This document shows positions 18,894-30,820 of a stretch of DNA of 64,000 bases, piece after piece (the first letter of the stretch is position 1; each line of letters starts with the position of its first letter). The stretch lies in assembly GCF_000003815.2 (NCBI RefSeq), contig NC_049997.1, forward strand, positions 5,058,543-5,122,542, given 5' to 3'. A program made the position numbers and the translations under genes. This DNA comes from Branchiostoma floridae (Eukaryota > Chordata > Leptocardii > Amphioxiformes > Branchiostomatidae). The notes below the pieces were generated by a model that had not been told where the DNA came from, made no database searches, and was given only the letters and a program-made list of their open reading frames with translations.

Positions 18894-19459
18894 GATGGGT
18901 TGGCTTCCTTCTAGAAAAAAACACAGAGCGTCATAATTGTTCTTTATCTTTAAAATCTTTTTGGTCATCAAAAGTTTACACTATTTTACAAATCTACGTA
19001 ATACATAAAATATGTATCGTCCAATATTGAAGATGGGTGGCTGCTACAAAATGTGACTTACACAAAGTAATTCACGGCGCTGTGTAGTACTAAGTGCACA
19101 GAATTCTAGAATACACTACAACATATCTTAGACTGAAACAATTAGTACGCTAGTACGATGCATTTTCTAATTTCAAAGCATACAAACTTATAATAGATAT
19201 GGAATACTATATCAAAAGCCGCGTTCGGAGGCAGTGTTCGGAAATATCGTTCGGAAATCGCCCGTCGGCTTTCGGCGATCTTCTCGTGTCTTTGGTATCT
19301 TTTCAAATTTGGAATCTGTCCCAGCTGTGTTCTAAATTGAATTCTTGTTACCCTTATAGTTGAAGAGGTTCAGCAGTCACGTATGTGTACAGTTGCTAGC
19401 AATGTTCTTCCAACAGTGACTGTTTTAAAGGTAGAGAACGTACATCTTGTTACCCTTAA

Positions 19460-19932
19460 GGTCTCATTGATGTATTACTCCGAATGGGTACCCTAAAATA
19501 GATCCGAGCCCAAAAAAAGGTGCATGGACGAGTGTTTTTAGCGGTGAGAAATTCCCTTTTAGCCAGCGGAACTGATCTCAAAAGTTAGATTGGTGAAAGC
19601 TTGTTCGTAACTGACGAAATCAGCAGGTAAAGTTTTGCAGCCGCGCACTAGGTCGGAGGTACACAGTCCTGGATTCTGAGTGGTGCGGTTGTACACTAGC
19701 AGCGAAAAGGGGCCTTTTGTGGGGATTGACTAATCGTAGTTTGTAATTGCTATAAAAAAGAACCTATGTATAGTTGACGTTGGCAATTTTTCCCCACGAT
19801 ATAGGGTAAATGTGCTCAACATAGAATGAAAAATCTGCTGAAATTTTACTTAGCTTCATTATGAACGCGCCCATGTAAACCACGAATTATAACATAGAAG
19901 TCTATGGGAAAAATAAACTCATCAATGAGACC
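19460..19932. mobile_element. TTAA-flanked piggyBac-type MITE
   Basis: TTAA at 19,456-19,459 and 19,933-19,936 flanks the inverted ends GGTCTCATTGATG and CATCAATGAGACC. No transposase frame. No counterpart was seen upstream of the right gene. Confidence 0.65.
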
Positions 19933-20680
19933 TTAAACTTGACCTTATAATATCATGCAAAACGTACAAGTATGACTAAAAAGAAGAGAGAAAAAAACAC
20001 ACACATGGTGTATAAAGATTTGTTTTAGTGGATGATATTCGTTGAGCGCTCTGTCCAATTCTTCGGCCGCAGTGATGCCGCCAACGTACCGCAGCTTCTT
20101 CAGTGAGATGCCGCTTTACTGTATAATTCTCTGGACCGAGTCCACAGTGCATTGATAGTTGATCTAAATACTAGTATATGGATGGCAACCAAGCGCGCAT
20201 CATTTCTCGAGAAAGTTTAGAACCACAATGTAAATCGTACAAAGCAGCTGCAAAATGAGTAAATATTTGCCGTATATTGCAAAAAATATCATAAATGTAA
20301 ACTGTGTCAAGGTCCATTCCAAGGCCAAAGAAGTAGATGTGAAAGAATAAAAAAATCGGAATCCATTGTTCGGTATAACATACTCTGTGTGTTATGTCAT
20401 CGTTGAATCTTCCAATTGACCGCTAAGATTTCATGATAAAGGCAACTTTATCATCAAATGAACATGTCCTTACAGCGATGACACCTACTTAAACAAAAAC
20501 GATCGATGCTCACGACGAGTGTGGTCGCGGTCACGTATACGTCGTGCGATCTTTGGAGATTTTGAAGAACAAAAATGTAGTACTACGTTTTCTGCAAATT
20601 TTAACTGTCTTGCTGCTCAAAATGATGTTTGAATGTTTGGCTGGCTGGTTCTGTCACGACCTGCTTGAAAAACCTATGGC

Positions 20681-21540
20681 ATGAAAACTGTACGACGATC
20701 GCACGACATATGTGGCCGCGCCCTTACATACGTACATACAGTGCAACCGGATCTTACAATACAAACTGGGCGAATAGTTCGGCGGAGTACTAGTCTTACA
20801 GTGCAGCCTGAGTTAAAGCCGGGGTCGCAATTCAACCAAACGCCCACCGAATTGGTACGTTGGCCGAAGATTACCGAATTTCGAAATCGCCTGAGCGTCG
20901 ACCCTATTTTTGCTGAAATCCTCCTGTGTCACAAACTGGGATTGGGCAACGTCCGTTCAATGCTTATAACTTTGAGTCCATCATGAAATAGCGCCGTCTT
21001 ATGGACAGGGACCAAGTCAAAATAGGCTAACCATAACGGTAAGACTACTAAAGGGGGGAAAAGACAATATTTGGATCAACAATATTTTAATTTCTGAGCT
21101 ATGAGTAATGTGAAGAGCATGAGTAAAGCAAAAACGAATATAAATCAACATTAATTAACTACACATGCTGACAGTGCTGTGATAAATGGTAAAGAGTTAT
21201 CGAAAAAAAAAGAAAGAAAGTGCATCAACTCGGGTTCAAACCCCATTCAAAAAGCCTAGACCTTCACTCCTTATCAATTACGCCAAGAAACAACACGGTG
21301 TGGCAGAGCGTACTAGAGTAACACTTAGAGTGATAGACTCGAGCGTGCTAATATTTGTAAAAAGGCCCCAGCCTATTTGCAAGGTGACCACAATGTAACG
21401 ACGCTGAAATTAACGTCGGCGATGTCCTTGGATACGTGTTTGGCAAATCACTCATTGGAAGGGTACGAAGTTGTTGATCCTACCCATGGAGACGGTCGCG
21501 GAATTTCAAATTTCAGACAACTAAATATAAAGGCGCCCGG
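20681..21540. other. Upstream flank of left gene, no gene seen
   Basis: Mirrors 38,400-39,190 in pieces (for example TGCAACCGGATCTTACA and CAAACGCCCACCGAATTGG). Open frames here are not conserved in frame between the arms, so I call no gene. Confidence 0.6.
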
Positions 21541-21544
21541 CATA

Positions 21545-21800
21545 ATTGATAAATAACGGCAGGGTGTTCGGCCCACAACACGAGGTCCTCGGTTCAAATT
21601 TGTTGATCTGCCGCCAACCTTGTGCCTCTTGGAAAGGCACCTTACACGACTTTTCCTCAGGTTGAAATGGGTACCTAGCTAGCTTCGGCTAAGGTCGTCC
21701 CTGGAATAGGGTGTTATATAGAGGTCCAGTGTTTGAGGATAGACACACCTCAAGCGCGTGGAATAACCCGACAAATTTATCGAAAAGAGTCAATCCCCGA
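21545..21800 (+). mobile_element. tRNA-derived SINE (both arms)
   Basis: ACGGCAGGGTGTTCGGCCCA, then a B-box-like CTCGGTTCAAATT, CTTGGAAAGGCACC, AAATGGGTACCTAGCTAGC and CCAGTGTTTGAGGATAGAC. An inverted copy at 37,430-37,610 dates it before the duplication. Confidence 0.55.
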
Positions 21801-23580
21801 GTTAGTAGATCAATCAAATAGATAGATATGCAGCTTGTGCTGTTCAGTACAAACCTTGGGTGTTACGACATAAGGCGGTTGGGCAGCTTTCGGAAACAAA
21901 AACTGTGATATAGAAGACACTGAACTACACAAGACGTAAAGAGAATAGTCGTGGGAATTATCTATGTATATTTTTTACGTACACATTACTATTTCTCGTT
22001 TCTACAAACAGCCCGGCCGGCCCCGGTTTGGAAATGTGACGTTAGCAATGCAAACATACCAATAAACAGCCGGGCGTACTAGTATCTTCCGCTGAAAAAT
22101 CTAACCTTTTTTGGACGTTATTCGCAGTCTAGGATAGGGGGTGGATAGCTATAGCACTAATGATGACGACACCATATCTCGGACGTGCACCATCCTCTGA
22201 CAATCTTCCTACGAAATGCAATAGTTTTATTAATACTAATTTCATAGCTGGTAGAAATTTTGCTAAAATCTAATGGGGTGGACGCCAACAATAAGGGTTG
22301 GCACGATAGGCCCTGCGAGCCGGTGGGGTAAAAGAAACTGCGCACACGAAATAACGACTGCCAGCTCAAACGGGCAGATCTTAAGCCCTCTTCACTCGGG
22401 AGCAAGAATGAGCCGAAATGCCGTCAGAGTGAAAATTATTTCTATTCCTGGTAATTCCTGGCAATTCGTAGTGTGTTTCGGAAATTCTCACTGCATTCCA
22501 GCTATTTGTGCCTGTTCTTTTGGCTGGCCCGAAAGTTTTTGACTTGTTAAAAACTGTCAAGGTGTCTTCGAAGTTGAGAAATATCGAATGGCATTCGAAG
22601 TGGATTCTAAATGCATTTTAACTATTCTAACTGCAGAATGATTTTGTCTGTGCCGGTTGCTGTATTAAGTCGACTCAAACTTATCGTTCGCCGGTCCATG
22701 GTCCACGAATTTCACACAAAAATTGTTGTCATATTAGATGATATACGTAATAAAAAAGTAATTCTCATATAAAGCAAGTGACGTTCGAAGACCATTCTAG
22801 AACGAATGTAGCGCGGTGCCCGTGATTTCCGGATTGTTTGCATCAAACATGCGCCATTTGTTCAAAGGTAAAGTCACACTGAACAACGTTCTCCTATACC
22901 CTACAAAATCACTACCACGATGTATGAAGATACAATGCTTACAATGTCATTAACAATTTTAAACATGTGATGGAAAGCATCAGATTAATTTCTGCCCTGA
23001 AGAGTTTGAAAGGAGAGCTAAACATCTAAATCAAACTGTGCACCCACCGAAATCGCGCCAAGTGTGTCACAGCACCGTCAGTTAGTGGATCTTTGTTGTC
23101 CCCAGGCCACCAAGTACTTCTTTGCTGACTGCCTGAGAGGGGGACTACAAAGCTTTTTATACCGTTCTCTCCTGTCAATTATCGAAACCAAACGCTTGTG
23201 GCCAGCCTTCGCGTCAACTTTTCTCGAACCTGATTGGTGGACGTCGTCTGGAGGAGTCGTCAAAAGGTTTGAGTATTCAAAAACGTCACAAGAACCGATG
23301 CGGTTTGTGACAAAATGACGTGATCGGAATGCCAGAGATGATTTTTGAGTCCCATCTTCATGGAATGATAATCCAAGTATCTAAAAATGAAATTGTTGTC
23401 GTCACATATGTCGTTAGTTAAAGTCCTTACCGAACTGGCTGGTGCATAGGGCGGCGCCCATTACACAGATTTGTGCAATCACTACATGTATACAGTCCAC
23501 TGATATACGTGTGTGCGCGTGTGTCTACTTATCGTAGTCTTTCCCAAATGCTGAGTGCTAAGCAGAGAAAGCATTATGTA
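21801..23580. other. Upstream flank, no gene seen
   Basis: Unique-looking DNA partly mirrored at 36,500-37,450, for example CCACCAAGTACTTCTTTGCT at 23,107. I found no frame with coding character. Confidence 0.55.
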
Positions 23581-23589
23581 CCATTTCAA

Positions 23590-23690
23590 AGTTTTTGGTA
23601 TGACTCTGCCGGGGATCGAACTCACAATCTACGTAATGCATGGTGAACTCTCTACTCACTGGGCCATTGCACCAGTACGTACAAATACAA
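23590..23690 (-). mobile_element. tRNA-like SINE head
   Basis: The reverse strand reads ACTGGTGCAATGGCCCAGTG (A-box-like) and GTGAGTTCGATCCCCGGCAG (B-box). Mirrored at 36,033-36,125. Confidence 0.5.
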
Positions 23691-23901
23691 GGCATGTCAG
23701 GTTGATTTGCCGAAGCCATAAGTTCATACTGATGAAATTGTCAACAAAACTCCTGTGACATTCGATAAGATGTAACTTAGAATCTTTCGATAAATGCTTT
23801 TTTTTCCTTTATTAAGTATTAATGGGGAGTTAATTAATAAACGTTGAGGTTCATAATGGCACGGTGGCCTTGTGATCAGGATTGTGGACCCAGAACATGG
23901 A

Positions 23902-24107
23902 GGTACTCTTCAAGCAGAGGTTAGGCTCTGACTGTTTTTTAATGTTATTTTTAGTCGTTTTTATCGGGCTTTCTATTTTGTTATTTTTCTTGAAGTCCGT
24001 TAGGTTTTGAGACAGCAAGATGAAATGACAAAATAGAAAGCCCGATAAAAACGACTAAAAAAACGTTAAAAAAACAGCCGGAGCCTAACCTCTGCTTGGA
24101 GAGTACC
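23902..24107. mobile_element. Foldback MITE, CTCCAAGCAGAGG type
   Basis: The ends GGTACTCTTCAAGCAGAGG and CCTCTGCTTGGAGAGTACC and the next 70 bases (TTTTTAGTCGTTTTTATCGG) are inverted copies. Flanks share TGGA or TGGAGGTACT, depending on where the element starts. The right arm near 35,605-35,625 has the flanks joined without the element. A single-ended relative is at 41,394-41,475. Confidence 0.75.
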
Positions 24108-24114
24108 TGGAGGT

Positions 24115-24340
24115 ACTATGTTAAAATCTTTGACAGGTCCTGTGTCATTGGAAAAGGCACTTTATTTGCAAGTCTTCACTCAACGCAGGTGATAATGGAG
24201 TACATTGCATGAAGTAGGGACATCTCCCTGATATGACTGTAACTGGAGGTCCCGTGTTCAAGAAGAGCCACACCTCGAGCACTTTAAAGAACCCGTCACA
24301 CTTATAAAAATTGTAGGGATCCTTACTAGTTTGAGTGGAT
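24115..24340 (+). mobile_element. SINE body (both arms)
   Basis: GTGTCATTGGAAAAGGCAC, CAGGTGATAATGGAG, GAGGTCCCGTGTTCAAG and AACCCGTCACAC. In the right arm the same SINE is split by the 1.26-kb element at 34,260-35,522. Confidence 0.55.
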
Positions 24341-25059
24341 CAAATAAATCTGTCCATCTTTCAATATTCATAATCAGTACAAGCCATGGTATGTTAATGC
24401 ATGAGGTGGTTTACCGAGTATACAGTACAATCAAACAAAACACCTGAACTTGATACCGCAGTAGACAGCTGCCGTCGGATTTCTTTACTGGTGCCAAACG
24501 CTCTACTGCCACATCAGTCTACATACCGCATACAACAGCACGAATCGTTGAACAACAATCTTAAGACAAAACCCACGCGTTAGGCCACAGCAAGTAAATT
24601 TTATTGATGGCATCAGCGCGCATTAATTTTCGCCTGTTCGCCTGATTTCAGAAAAAAAACAAGATTTTTTTTTTCTTCGGAGATGGTCAACATGACGAGA
24701 AATTACCAAAATGGGCAAATATGTTGTGTTGTAGGCTAATGGTTGTACTTGTAGAAGTGACACTAGCCAGGTAGCCATGACTGTGCTATAGAAGTGAAAC
24801 TAAGAATTTAGTTAGATAGTTGTAAAAGTAGCCCCAGTATGGAAGCCATGAGTGTTGTTGCCATGTTGGTAAGTAATGCCCACACTAGTGTCTCCCACAC
24901 TAGTGTCAGCTTTACTACACTAGTACACGTCTTGAATACAGAAATGAATGCCTTGTAGGCTGTGATACCATGTTTTGCCGCTACAATTCTTTTTTTACGT
25001 TTAGTGTGTATGTTTGGAAAATTTAGCCATCTTGTTTTTTTTAGCCATCTTGTTTTTTT

Positions 25060-25720
25060 CGCCCTATCTCACTATTTTTGCCATCTGCAGAGGATGTCAT
25101 CCATAAAATTTACTTGCTGTGGCCTTATCTAATTTGTTGACTTCGCAATTGCATTTGACTCGGCCAAATATGGTCGACTTCTTCTTTTTAATCTGGGCGT
25201 TTACAAGCCAGACTGCAAATCTACGACCTACTGTCACAATAGTCTACATATCTCATACATACAACAGCACGAATCGTTGAAAAACATCCTAAGTTATAAA
25301 TCCACTTGTAAAGCTTTTTCTTATTTGTTGACTTCGCGAGTGCATTTGACATTTGAAGATGGTAACTACTTTTTTTTGTAAATCTGGGCGTTAACAAGCC
25401 AGACTACAAATCCATGCCCTACTGTCACAATAGTGTACATACCTCATATTACAACACGAAGCACTGAACAACAATCTCAAGCTAAAACTCAACGCGGTAT
25501 CTCAGTTGTTGACTTAACGAGTGCATTTGACTCTACCGAACATAGTAAACTACTTTTGGAATCTTGTCGTTAAAAATCCCATGCCCTACTGTCTCAATAG
25601 TCTACATACCTCATACAACATTTGTTGACTTTGTAAGTGCATTTGACATGGTCAACTACTTTTTTTAGATAACTACTGACGTGAAAAATCTGTGCTACAA
25701 ATCATCTCGTAATGACCTTT
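25060..25720. repeat. About 190-bp tandem repeats (left arm)
   Basis: TTGTTGACTTCGCGAGTGCA, CAATAGTCTACATACCTCAT and CTGGGCGTTTACAAGCCAG recur with steps of about 115-190 bases. The mirrored array at 33,280-33,960 is cleaner (steps 188, 187 and 178). Confidence 0.7.
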
Positions 25721-26427
25721 CCCAATTACGTGGCTTTGTCTAGAGCCCCTGCACTTGATCAATTACTTGTAACCTGTGTTATGCTGCGGACCCATTTGGA
25801 AAAAAAAGGCCCCTCCGAGTAGTTTACGGGCTGTATTCTCCACTTTTGGGTGCGATCCCTACATGGGATACTCTGTGGCTACCAGGCTATTTTTGGGGGG
25901 ACGGCAGGGCATCTGGATTTTTAAACTCACAGTCAAAATTATCCGGGGACCAGGCAAAAAATAGACGCCGTAATTTACGCGTGAAAATAAAACTCCGAGA
26001 GGTATACCGCCGTCGTATCCGCCCATCGTATTTAACCTCATGTAACATGGTTTAAAAGTCTACTCAGCGCCATATTGAAAATTAATCTTAAATTTTCATA
26101 ATCTACAACCTCTCGCTAGAAACCTTTGACCGGACCCCAAAAGAATCCTATTTGACATCTAGAATTACCAGTTATAAGGGACTGGTAGTGAAGTGTATTT
26201 GTCTTATGCGTTATGGGGCGATCCACAGAAACGCAGACCATATGGACATCTTTCAGCGATCACTAACATGGGAAAATACTGCACATATGCAGAGACATAA
26301 AAGCTAAAGGTCGTCGACGTCTAAAGGCGCCGACGTTTAACAACCATAACTACAAGACCCCTTTGCGACCCAATCAGAAAACAATGCAATCAATCAATGG
26401 TTCGCAGACATCAGTGAAACAAGAAAC
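25721..26427. other. No gene seen
   Basis: Mixed DNA. 26,216-26,270 (CCATATGGACATCTTTCAGC) is mirrored at 33,195-33,250. Short frames at 25,776-26,055 lack any recognisable motif. Confidence 0.5.
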
Positions 26428-26860
26428 CATGGGAACGCGTAGCGCAGCATCAGTGTGTTCGGCCCGTGACCGAGAGGTTGCGGGTTCGAATCTGGCTTGG
26501 TGTTACCGATCTTATGCCCTTCGGAAATGCACTTTACACGACTTCACACGACCTCATTTTACTCAGGTGAAATTAGGCCGTCTCTCGTATAGGACGTTAA
26601 ATGGAGGTCCCGTGTCTGGGGAGAGCCATACCCCAGACACGTTAAAGAACCCGCCACACGTGCGATGGTGCGGTATCAGTGGTTAAAAAACCTACAGTAC
26701 CTTGGCCGCACATGGGGCAATTACTGTCGTATTGAGGTCACCTGAGTGGCGCCGAATGGCAGCTCGCTCCAGACCCTTGCGATTTAGCCCTGCCTATTGT
26801 AAGCTCCTCGCAATTCAGCCCCTGGCTTCAAAGAATGAGTAGTCGGCCCACCCAATAACA
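26428..26860 (+). mobile_element. tRNA-derived SINE with long body
   Basis: Head GCGTAGCGCAGCATCAGTG, with a textbook B box GAGGTTGCGGGTTCGAATCT. The body has CCCTTCGGAAATGCACTT, GGAGGTCCCGTGTCTGGGG, TTAAAGAACCCGCCACACG and the 3' phrase CAGCCCCTGGCTTC. Confidence 0.65.
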
Positions 26861-27330
26861 ATAACGAAACATGAATGGTCCATTATCCGACAATGTGCGA
26901 TGGACACATTATGCAATGCATCTGTTAACAACAAATTAATCATTCACCATGTTAGTTTATCATTTTTTTACATACTTCTGGACGCTTTCCCAGTAAACTT
27001 GCAAAAAAACATGTCACAGACAGGTCTCCTTGCCCAGATGTTTGTTCAGTTTTGTTGTCATGGTTTACGATTTGGGAGGCGTTTAGCATAGCTGAATGTC
27101 AAGATTACAAGCATAGCGACCGCGGGACCCTGTGAAAGTGCTCACCTGCATTTCTGTGATCACTTCTAAACAAAGGCACGTTTGTTTCTAACGACAACAG
27201 GATATCCACATGACTAATCAAGTGTGACTAGATATGCTTTGTTTCATCTACGAGTTCTCAAACTACAAAGGGTGCTTGTTATCGGAACACACACAGGCAC
27301 ACAGAGAGATAGGGACTCTCACATGCACAA

Positions 27331-27367
27331 AGTCACTAACTCAATCAATCAATCAATCAATCAATCA
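27331..27367. repeat. (CAAT)n microsatellite
   Basis: Nine or so CAAT units. A similar run lies at 33,008-33,038. Confidence 0.8.
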
Positions 27368-27407
27368 CTTAGTTCACATATTGACTTACTCTTGGAGACA
27401 CTTTCAA

Positions 27408-27424
27408 ACTCTCTCTCTCTCTCA

Positions 27425-27493
<69 letters not shown>

Positions 27494-27720
27494 ATACAAT
27501 CTCTTTCCGCACATGCACACACACACAGACACACACGCGAAGACGCACGCACACACATAGATAACACGCCGTCACACCCACCCACCCACAAATATACGTA
27601 CACACACATACTAGGAGACCAACCCTCGCAGAGGCATAATGCATAAATGCACACACACGCCTTAACACACACACGCACATGCACACAAACACACAACATG
27701 TGTGTACACTCATACTAGTT
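27408..27720. repeat. (CT)n and (CA)n microsatellite
   Basis: A CT run followed by a long CA run and degenerate CACACA stretches. Frames reading Thr-His or Cys-Val runs are artefacts of the repeat. Mirrored near the centre at 29,447-29,945. Confidence 0.9.
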
Positions 27721-27939
27721 GACCACATACTAGTACATACACGCACGTACGTACAAGCACACTCACGAAGAGAGATGGTTTTCTGTACGCGTCGATATGA
27801 TCGAAGTCAACCACCGATCAGCCTATCTTCAGTATAGTGCGTCCCGTAAGCAGGGGTCATGGTGCTGGCTGTAACTACAAAGCCGTAATCCGTCATTTAA
27901 ACATAACTGTTTTACAGGAGTCTGTGCTGTACGCCCAAC

Positions 27940-28092
27940 CTGAGAGAGAGAGAGAGAGAGAGACAGAGAGACAGAGAGACTCAGAGAGAGAGAGAGAGAC
28001 AGAGAGAGACTGAGAGGAGAGAAGAGAGAGAGAGAGACCAGAGAGAGACTGAGAGGAGAGAAGAGAGAGAGAAAGAAGACAGGGAGAGATTA
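27940..28092. repeat. (GA)n microsatellite
   Basis: GAGAGAGACAGAGAGAC tracts near the duplication centre. Confidence 0.85.
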
Positions 28093-28356
28093 TTATGTCT
28101 TCTGCCACTGACTACAAAGCAGCAACATTTTATTTGAACAAAACTGTTTATACACCAAAGAATGCCACCTCATTGTCAATCACAGAAAACATTATTTCTT
28201 TGTCATACATTCAAAAGTCTTTGCCTGATTAACAATGCAATAGCATGTCCTGCCATGTCTTGTGTAGCTATAGGTTTCCTTGACTAGCTCCCTACCGTCA
28301 TGGTTGACCAAAAGCTCCGTTGGACGTTAACCTCTCCATCTGTTTATTGTGCATTA

Positions 28357-29130
28357 CAGTGTCCTTTACTACCACGACTATGCGTCTATGAGTAGATACA
28401 AGTATTAGGATGTTCCCTGGCCTTCCTTCTCCAATGGGTAGATCATGCGCCGCAGATTTAGAAATATATCAGGTAAGATAATACTAAAATGTCAGTGATT
28501 ACTTACTTTATTTATTAGTAACTTCATGCTAAAAAGCATCAAAATGCATTAACCTCTTTGAGGTAACGTAAGAAGGTCTTATCCTAGCTGAATTGTTTAG
28601 AAAGATAATCGCACAGAACTGGAATAGATGCGGAGTCAAAGTCAGACCGAAAACGCCGTCAGTGTTCAGACGAGAAGCTCCCTCTGGCGTTTTGAAGGTG
28701 AACGACTGCAACAGGGACCTGGAAATAACATAACCATTTGTGAGGTCAGTTGCTCTTGGAATAGCTGTTTGTTTGTTTGTTTTGTATACCCGGTAAGCCT
28801 CCTTATGGCGTAACACGCCAACTTTGTACGTAACAGTACAAGACAATTTCGGGGCAGATTTCTTTGATCCACTCACACTGGGAAAGTCCCATACGCTCTT
28901 TGTAGATTTTAAAGAAAAGTTTGTATTTCTGAAAACGCGTCGCCCGTACTGGCACGTACGGAGGGCGAATCCGCAGCCCGATGGCACACAAAATTTTGCC
29001 CGCACGTTAAGTTCTACGACGTGTCTGCGTGCTCCAAAATCCGTCGGATTCCCTACGAGTTCGAACAGAGGCGATACTTACCACTTGCGGATCCCAAAAG
29101 ATTGCCCACGTTTTGGCACGTAGACTGCAC
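28357..29130. other. Spacer at the centre of the inverted duplication
   Basis: The DNA between the innermost mirrored anchors (28,302-28,356 and 29,130-29,190) is not itself palindromic. Its right third belongs to the CGTACGTGC-rich repeat. The 158-codon minus frame at 28,529-29,005 overlaps that repeat, so I do not call it a gene. Confidence 0.6.
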
Positions 29131-29140
29131 ATATTTGCAC
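28935..29140 (+). mobile_element. CACGTACG-rich short repeat, central copy
   Basis: CCCGTACTGGCACGTACGG, AAATCCGTCGGATTCCCTAC, GAGTTCGAACAGAGGCG and ATTGCCCACGTTTTGGCACG. Two further copies lie inverted at 32,254-32,490 and 61,566-61,790. The imperfect ends (CCCGTACTGGCACGTACGG versus CCCGCCGTACGTGC) suggest a small DNA transposon. Confidence 0.55.
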
Positions 29141-29446
29141 AATAAACAGATGTGGAGGGCAACGTCCAACAGGAGCTTTTGGTCAACCATGACGGTAGGG
29201 AGCTAGTCAAGGAAACCTACACAAGACATGGCAGGGCGTGCTTTTGCATTGTGGATAAGACAAAGACTTTCGAATGTATGACAATGAAATAACCGTTCTC
29301 TATAATTGTCTCAAAGGTGATCTTTATTTGGTGTACAGCACATGCTTGTATAAAACAGTTTTGTTAGAAAAAAGGTTGCTGCTTTGTAGACAAAGGCAGA
29401 AGACATAATAATCTGTCTCCCCCCTCTAGCTCTGAATCCCTCTTCT

Positions 29447-29481
29447 CTTCAGTGTGCGTGTGTGTGTCTGTGTCTGTGTGA

Positions 29482-29532
<51 letters not shown>

Positions 29533-29612
29533 TCTGTGTGTGTGCGTCTGTGTGTGTGTATTTGTGTGTGTGTATGTGTGTGTGTATGTGTGTGTGTGTG
29601 TGTATCTCTCTC
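29447..29612. repeat. (TG)n microsatellite
   Basis: Long TGTGTG tract with interruptions. Confidence 0.9.
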
Positions 29613-29799
29613 ATTTGGTGCACGGCACAGACTCATGTAAAGCATTTGTGAAGGGTTACGGCTTTGTAGTCAAAGACAGCAGGTATAGGCTCTGTTAACT
29701 CTGTGAATGGAACGCAGTGTACTAAAGGTAGGCTGATCGGTAGTTGACTTCTATCATACCTACGCATAGACCATCTCTCAGTGTGAATGTCTGTGTGTG

Positions 29800-29902
29800 T
29801 GTGTCTCCCGCTGTCTTTTTATCTTTCTCTTCTTTCTCTCTCCCTCTTTTCCTCTGTCTTTCTCTGTCTTCGCCACTCTCTCTCTCTCTCTCTCTCCCCT
29901 CT

Positions 29903-29942
<40 letters not shown>
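29800..29942. repeat. (CT)n microsatellite
   Basis: CTCTCTCT tracts in the right arm, opposite the left-arm GA/CT tracts. Confidence 0.85.
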
Positions 29943-30160
29943 TCATGTATGTATGTTTGTGTGTATACATGGGTGTGTGGTGGCGTTTGTGTGCATATAG
30001 ATGAGTTTGTGCATGTCAGGGTGTCTGCCTGTGTGCCTGCGTGTGTTCCCATAACAAGCGCCATTTGTAGTTTGCGACCCTGTAGATGATACAAAGCATA
30101 TTTAGTCACACTTGATAAGTCATGTGGGTATCTTGTTGTCGGTAAAACAAATGTGGCTTT

Positions 30161-30820
30161 TTTAGCATGAAAGTTCATCTGTGTTGGTAAATGACATTGT
30201 GGAAAAACTAAACTTTACTTAACCAACACTAAGATTAATTGGGACTTACCCCAAATTTTCAGCCGACTCCGTCAGCCTTGTTCACGGAATGGACCCGTCT
30301 GCTGTAACTTCCGGACGTGACGTCAGGGACAAACACCTAGGGAGAGCAAATGTGGAGTAGTCTACCATATACGTTGCCAAGGTAATACAAACAAAGGTCA
30401 GTGCAAGGAATCGTATATCGGAGAAACAGAGCGCGCATTAAAAACGAGATTCCTGGAACACCAGCGACCAAGTTCTGTGGGCTCGGAAGTGTCCAAACAT
30501 ATACACATTGAGTCGCCAGGACACTCAGTTTCTCTTGAAAAAGTCAAAATCCTTGACTCAGAGCCGGAGTTCTTTGCAAGAGGAATAAAGGAGGCTGTGT
30601 ACATTCGTGCCCACTGTCCATCACTAAACAGAGACGGGGGGCGACACAGGTTATCTGGCATCTACGACCCTCTGCTGCAGTCGTTTGTCCCTGACGTCAC
30701 GTCCGGAAGTTACAGCAGACGGGTCCATTCCGTGAACAAGGCTGACGGAGTCGGCTGAAAATTTGGGGTAAGTCCCAATTAATCTTAGTGTTGGTTAAGT
30801 AAAGTTTAGTTTTTCCACAA
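30161..30820 (+). mobile_element. Penelope-like mini-element with inverted terminal repeats
   Basis: The left end (30,198-30,330) is the reverse complement of the right end (30,685-30,820): TTGGTTAAGTAAAGTTTAGT, GGGACTTACCCCAAATTTTC and CTTCCGGACGTGACGTCAGG recur inverted. Between them is a GIY-YIG nuclease frame. The flanks repeat ACAAATGTGGCTTT (30,147-30,160 and 30,817-30,830), a target duplication of about 15-18 bases. The left arm near 27,160-27,190 shows the unoccupied site. Inverted terminal copies plus GIY-YIG point to a Penelope-like retroelement lacking its reverse transcriptase. Confidence 0.75.
30342..30758 (+). pseudogene. GIY-YIG endonuclease domain of a Penelope-like element (5'-truncated)
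   Basis: The frame is open through 30,758. It reads KCGVVYHIRCQG, then the signature ESYIGETERALKTRFLEHQR, then VSKHIHIESPGHSVSLE and the closing EPEFFARGIKEAVYIR. GVVYxIxC...YIGET...R..EH is the GIY-YIG fold of Penelope polyproteins, and the later IKEAxYI helix carries the conserved Glu. In Penelope elements this domain nicks target DNA during integration. Here the reverse transcriptase that should precede it is absent, and the upstream part is replaced by an inverted copy of the 3' end. The C-terminal part (SFVPDVTSGSYSRRV) is encoded by the terminal repeat. Confidence 0.75.

Larger units (their letters stand above)
4285..28357 (+). repeat. Left arm of giant inverted duplication
   Basis: This arm matches 29,130-61,340 in reverse complement. 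Mirror anchors seen by eye include 28,302-28,356 with 29,130-29,190; 27,100-27,260 with 30,060-30,160 plus 30,821-30,900; 26,216-26,270 with 33,195-33,250; 24,455-24,500 with 33,945-33,990; 23,060-23,330 with 36,600-36,910; 20,690-20,960 with 38,690-39,190; all 13 exons of the lectin gene; 8,000-8,550 with 51,104-51,620; 5,370-5,530 with 53,390-53,560; 5,230-5,366 with 60,297-60,430; and 4,287-4,790 with 60,850-61,340. The coding exons differ by several percent and the noncoding DNA by more, with many indels. Confidence 0.85.

Noticed and set aside
25060..25720. Regularly spaced repeats considered as a CRISPR array
   Set aside because: Units of about 190 bases with diverged copies and no short conserved direct repeat or unique spacers; a eukaryotic tandem repeat.
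27361..27746. Several long overlapping frames rich in Thr-His, Cys-Val or Arg-Glu
   Set aside because: They are translations of (CA)n, (CT)n and (GA)n microsatellites in all frames; the same applies to 28,000-28,100 and 29,364-30,178.
28529..29005. 158-codon minus-strand frame in the central spacer
   Set aside because: Overlaps the CACGTACG-rich repeat; no motif, no signal peptide, no splice-bounded structure.
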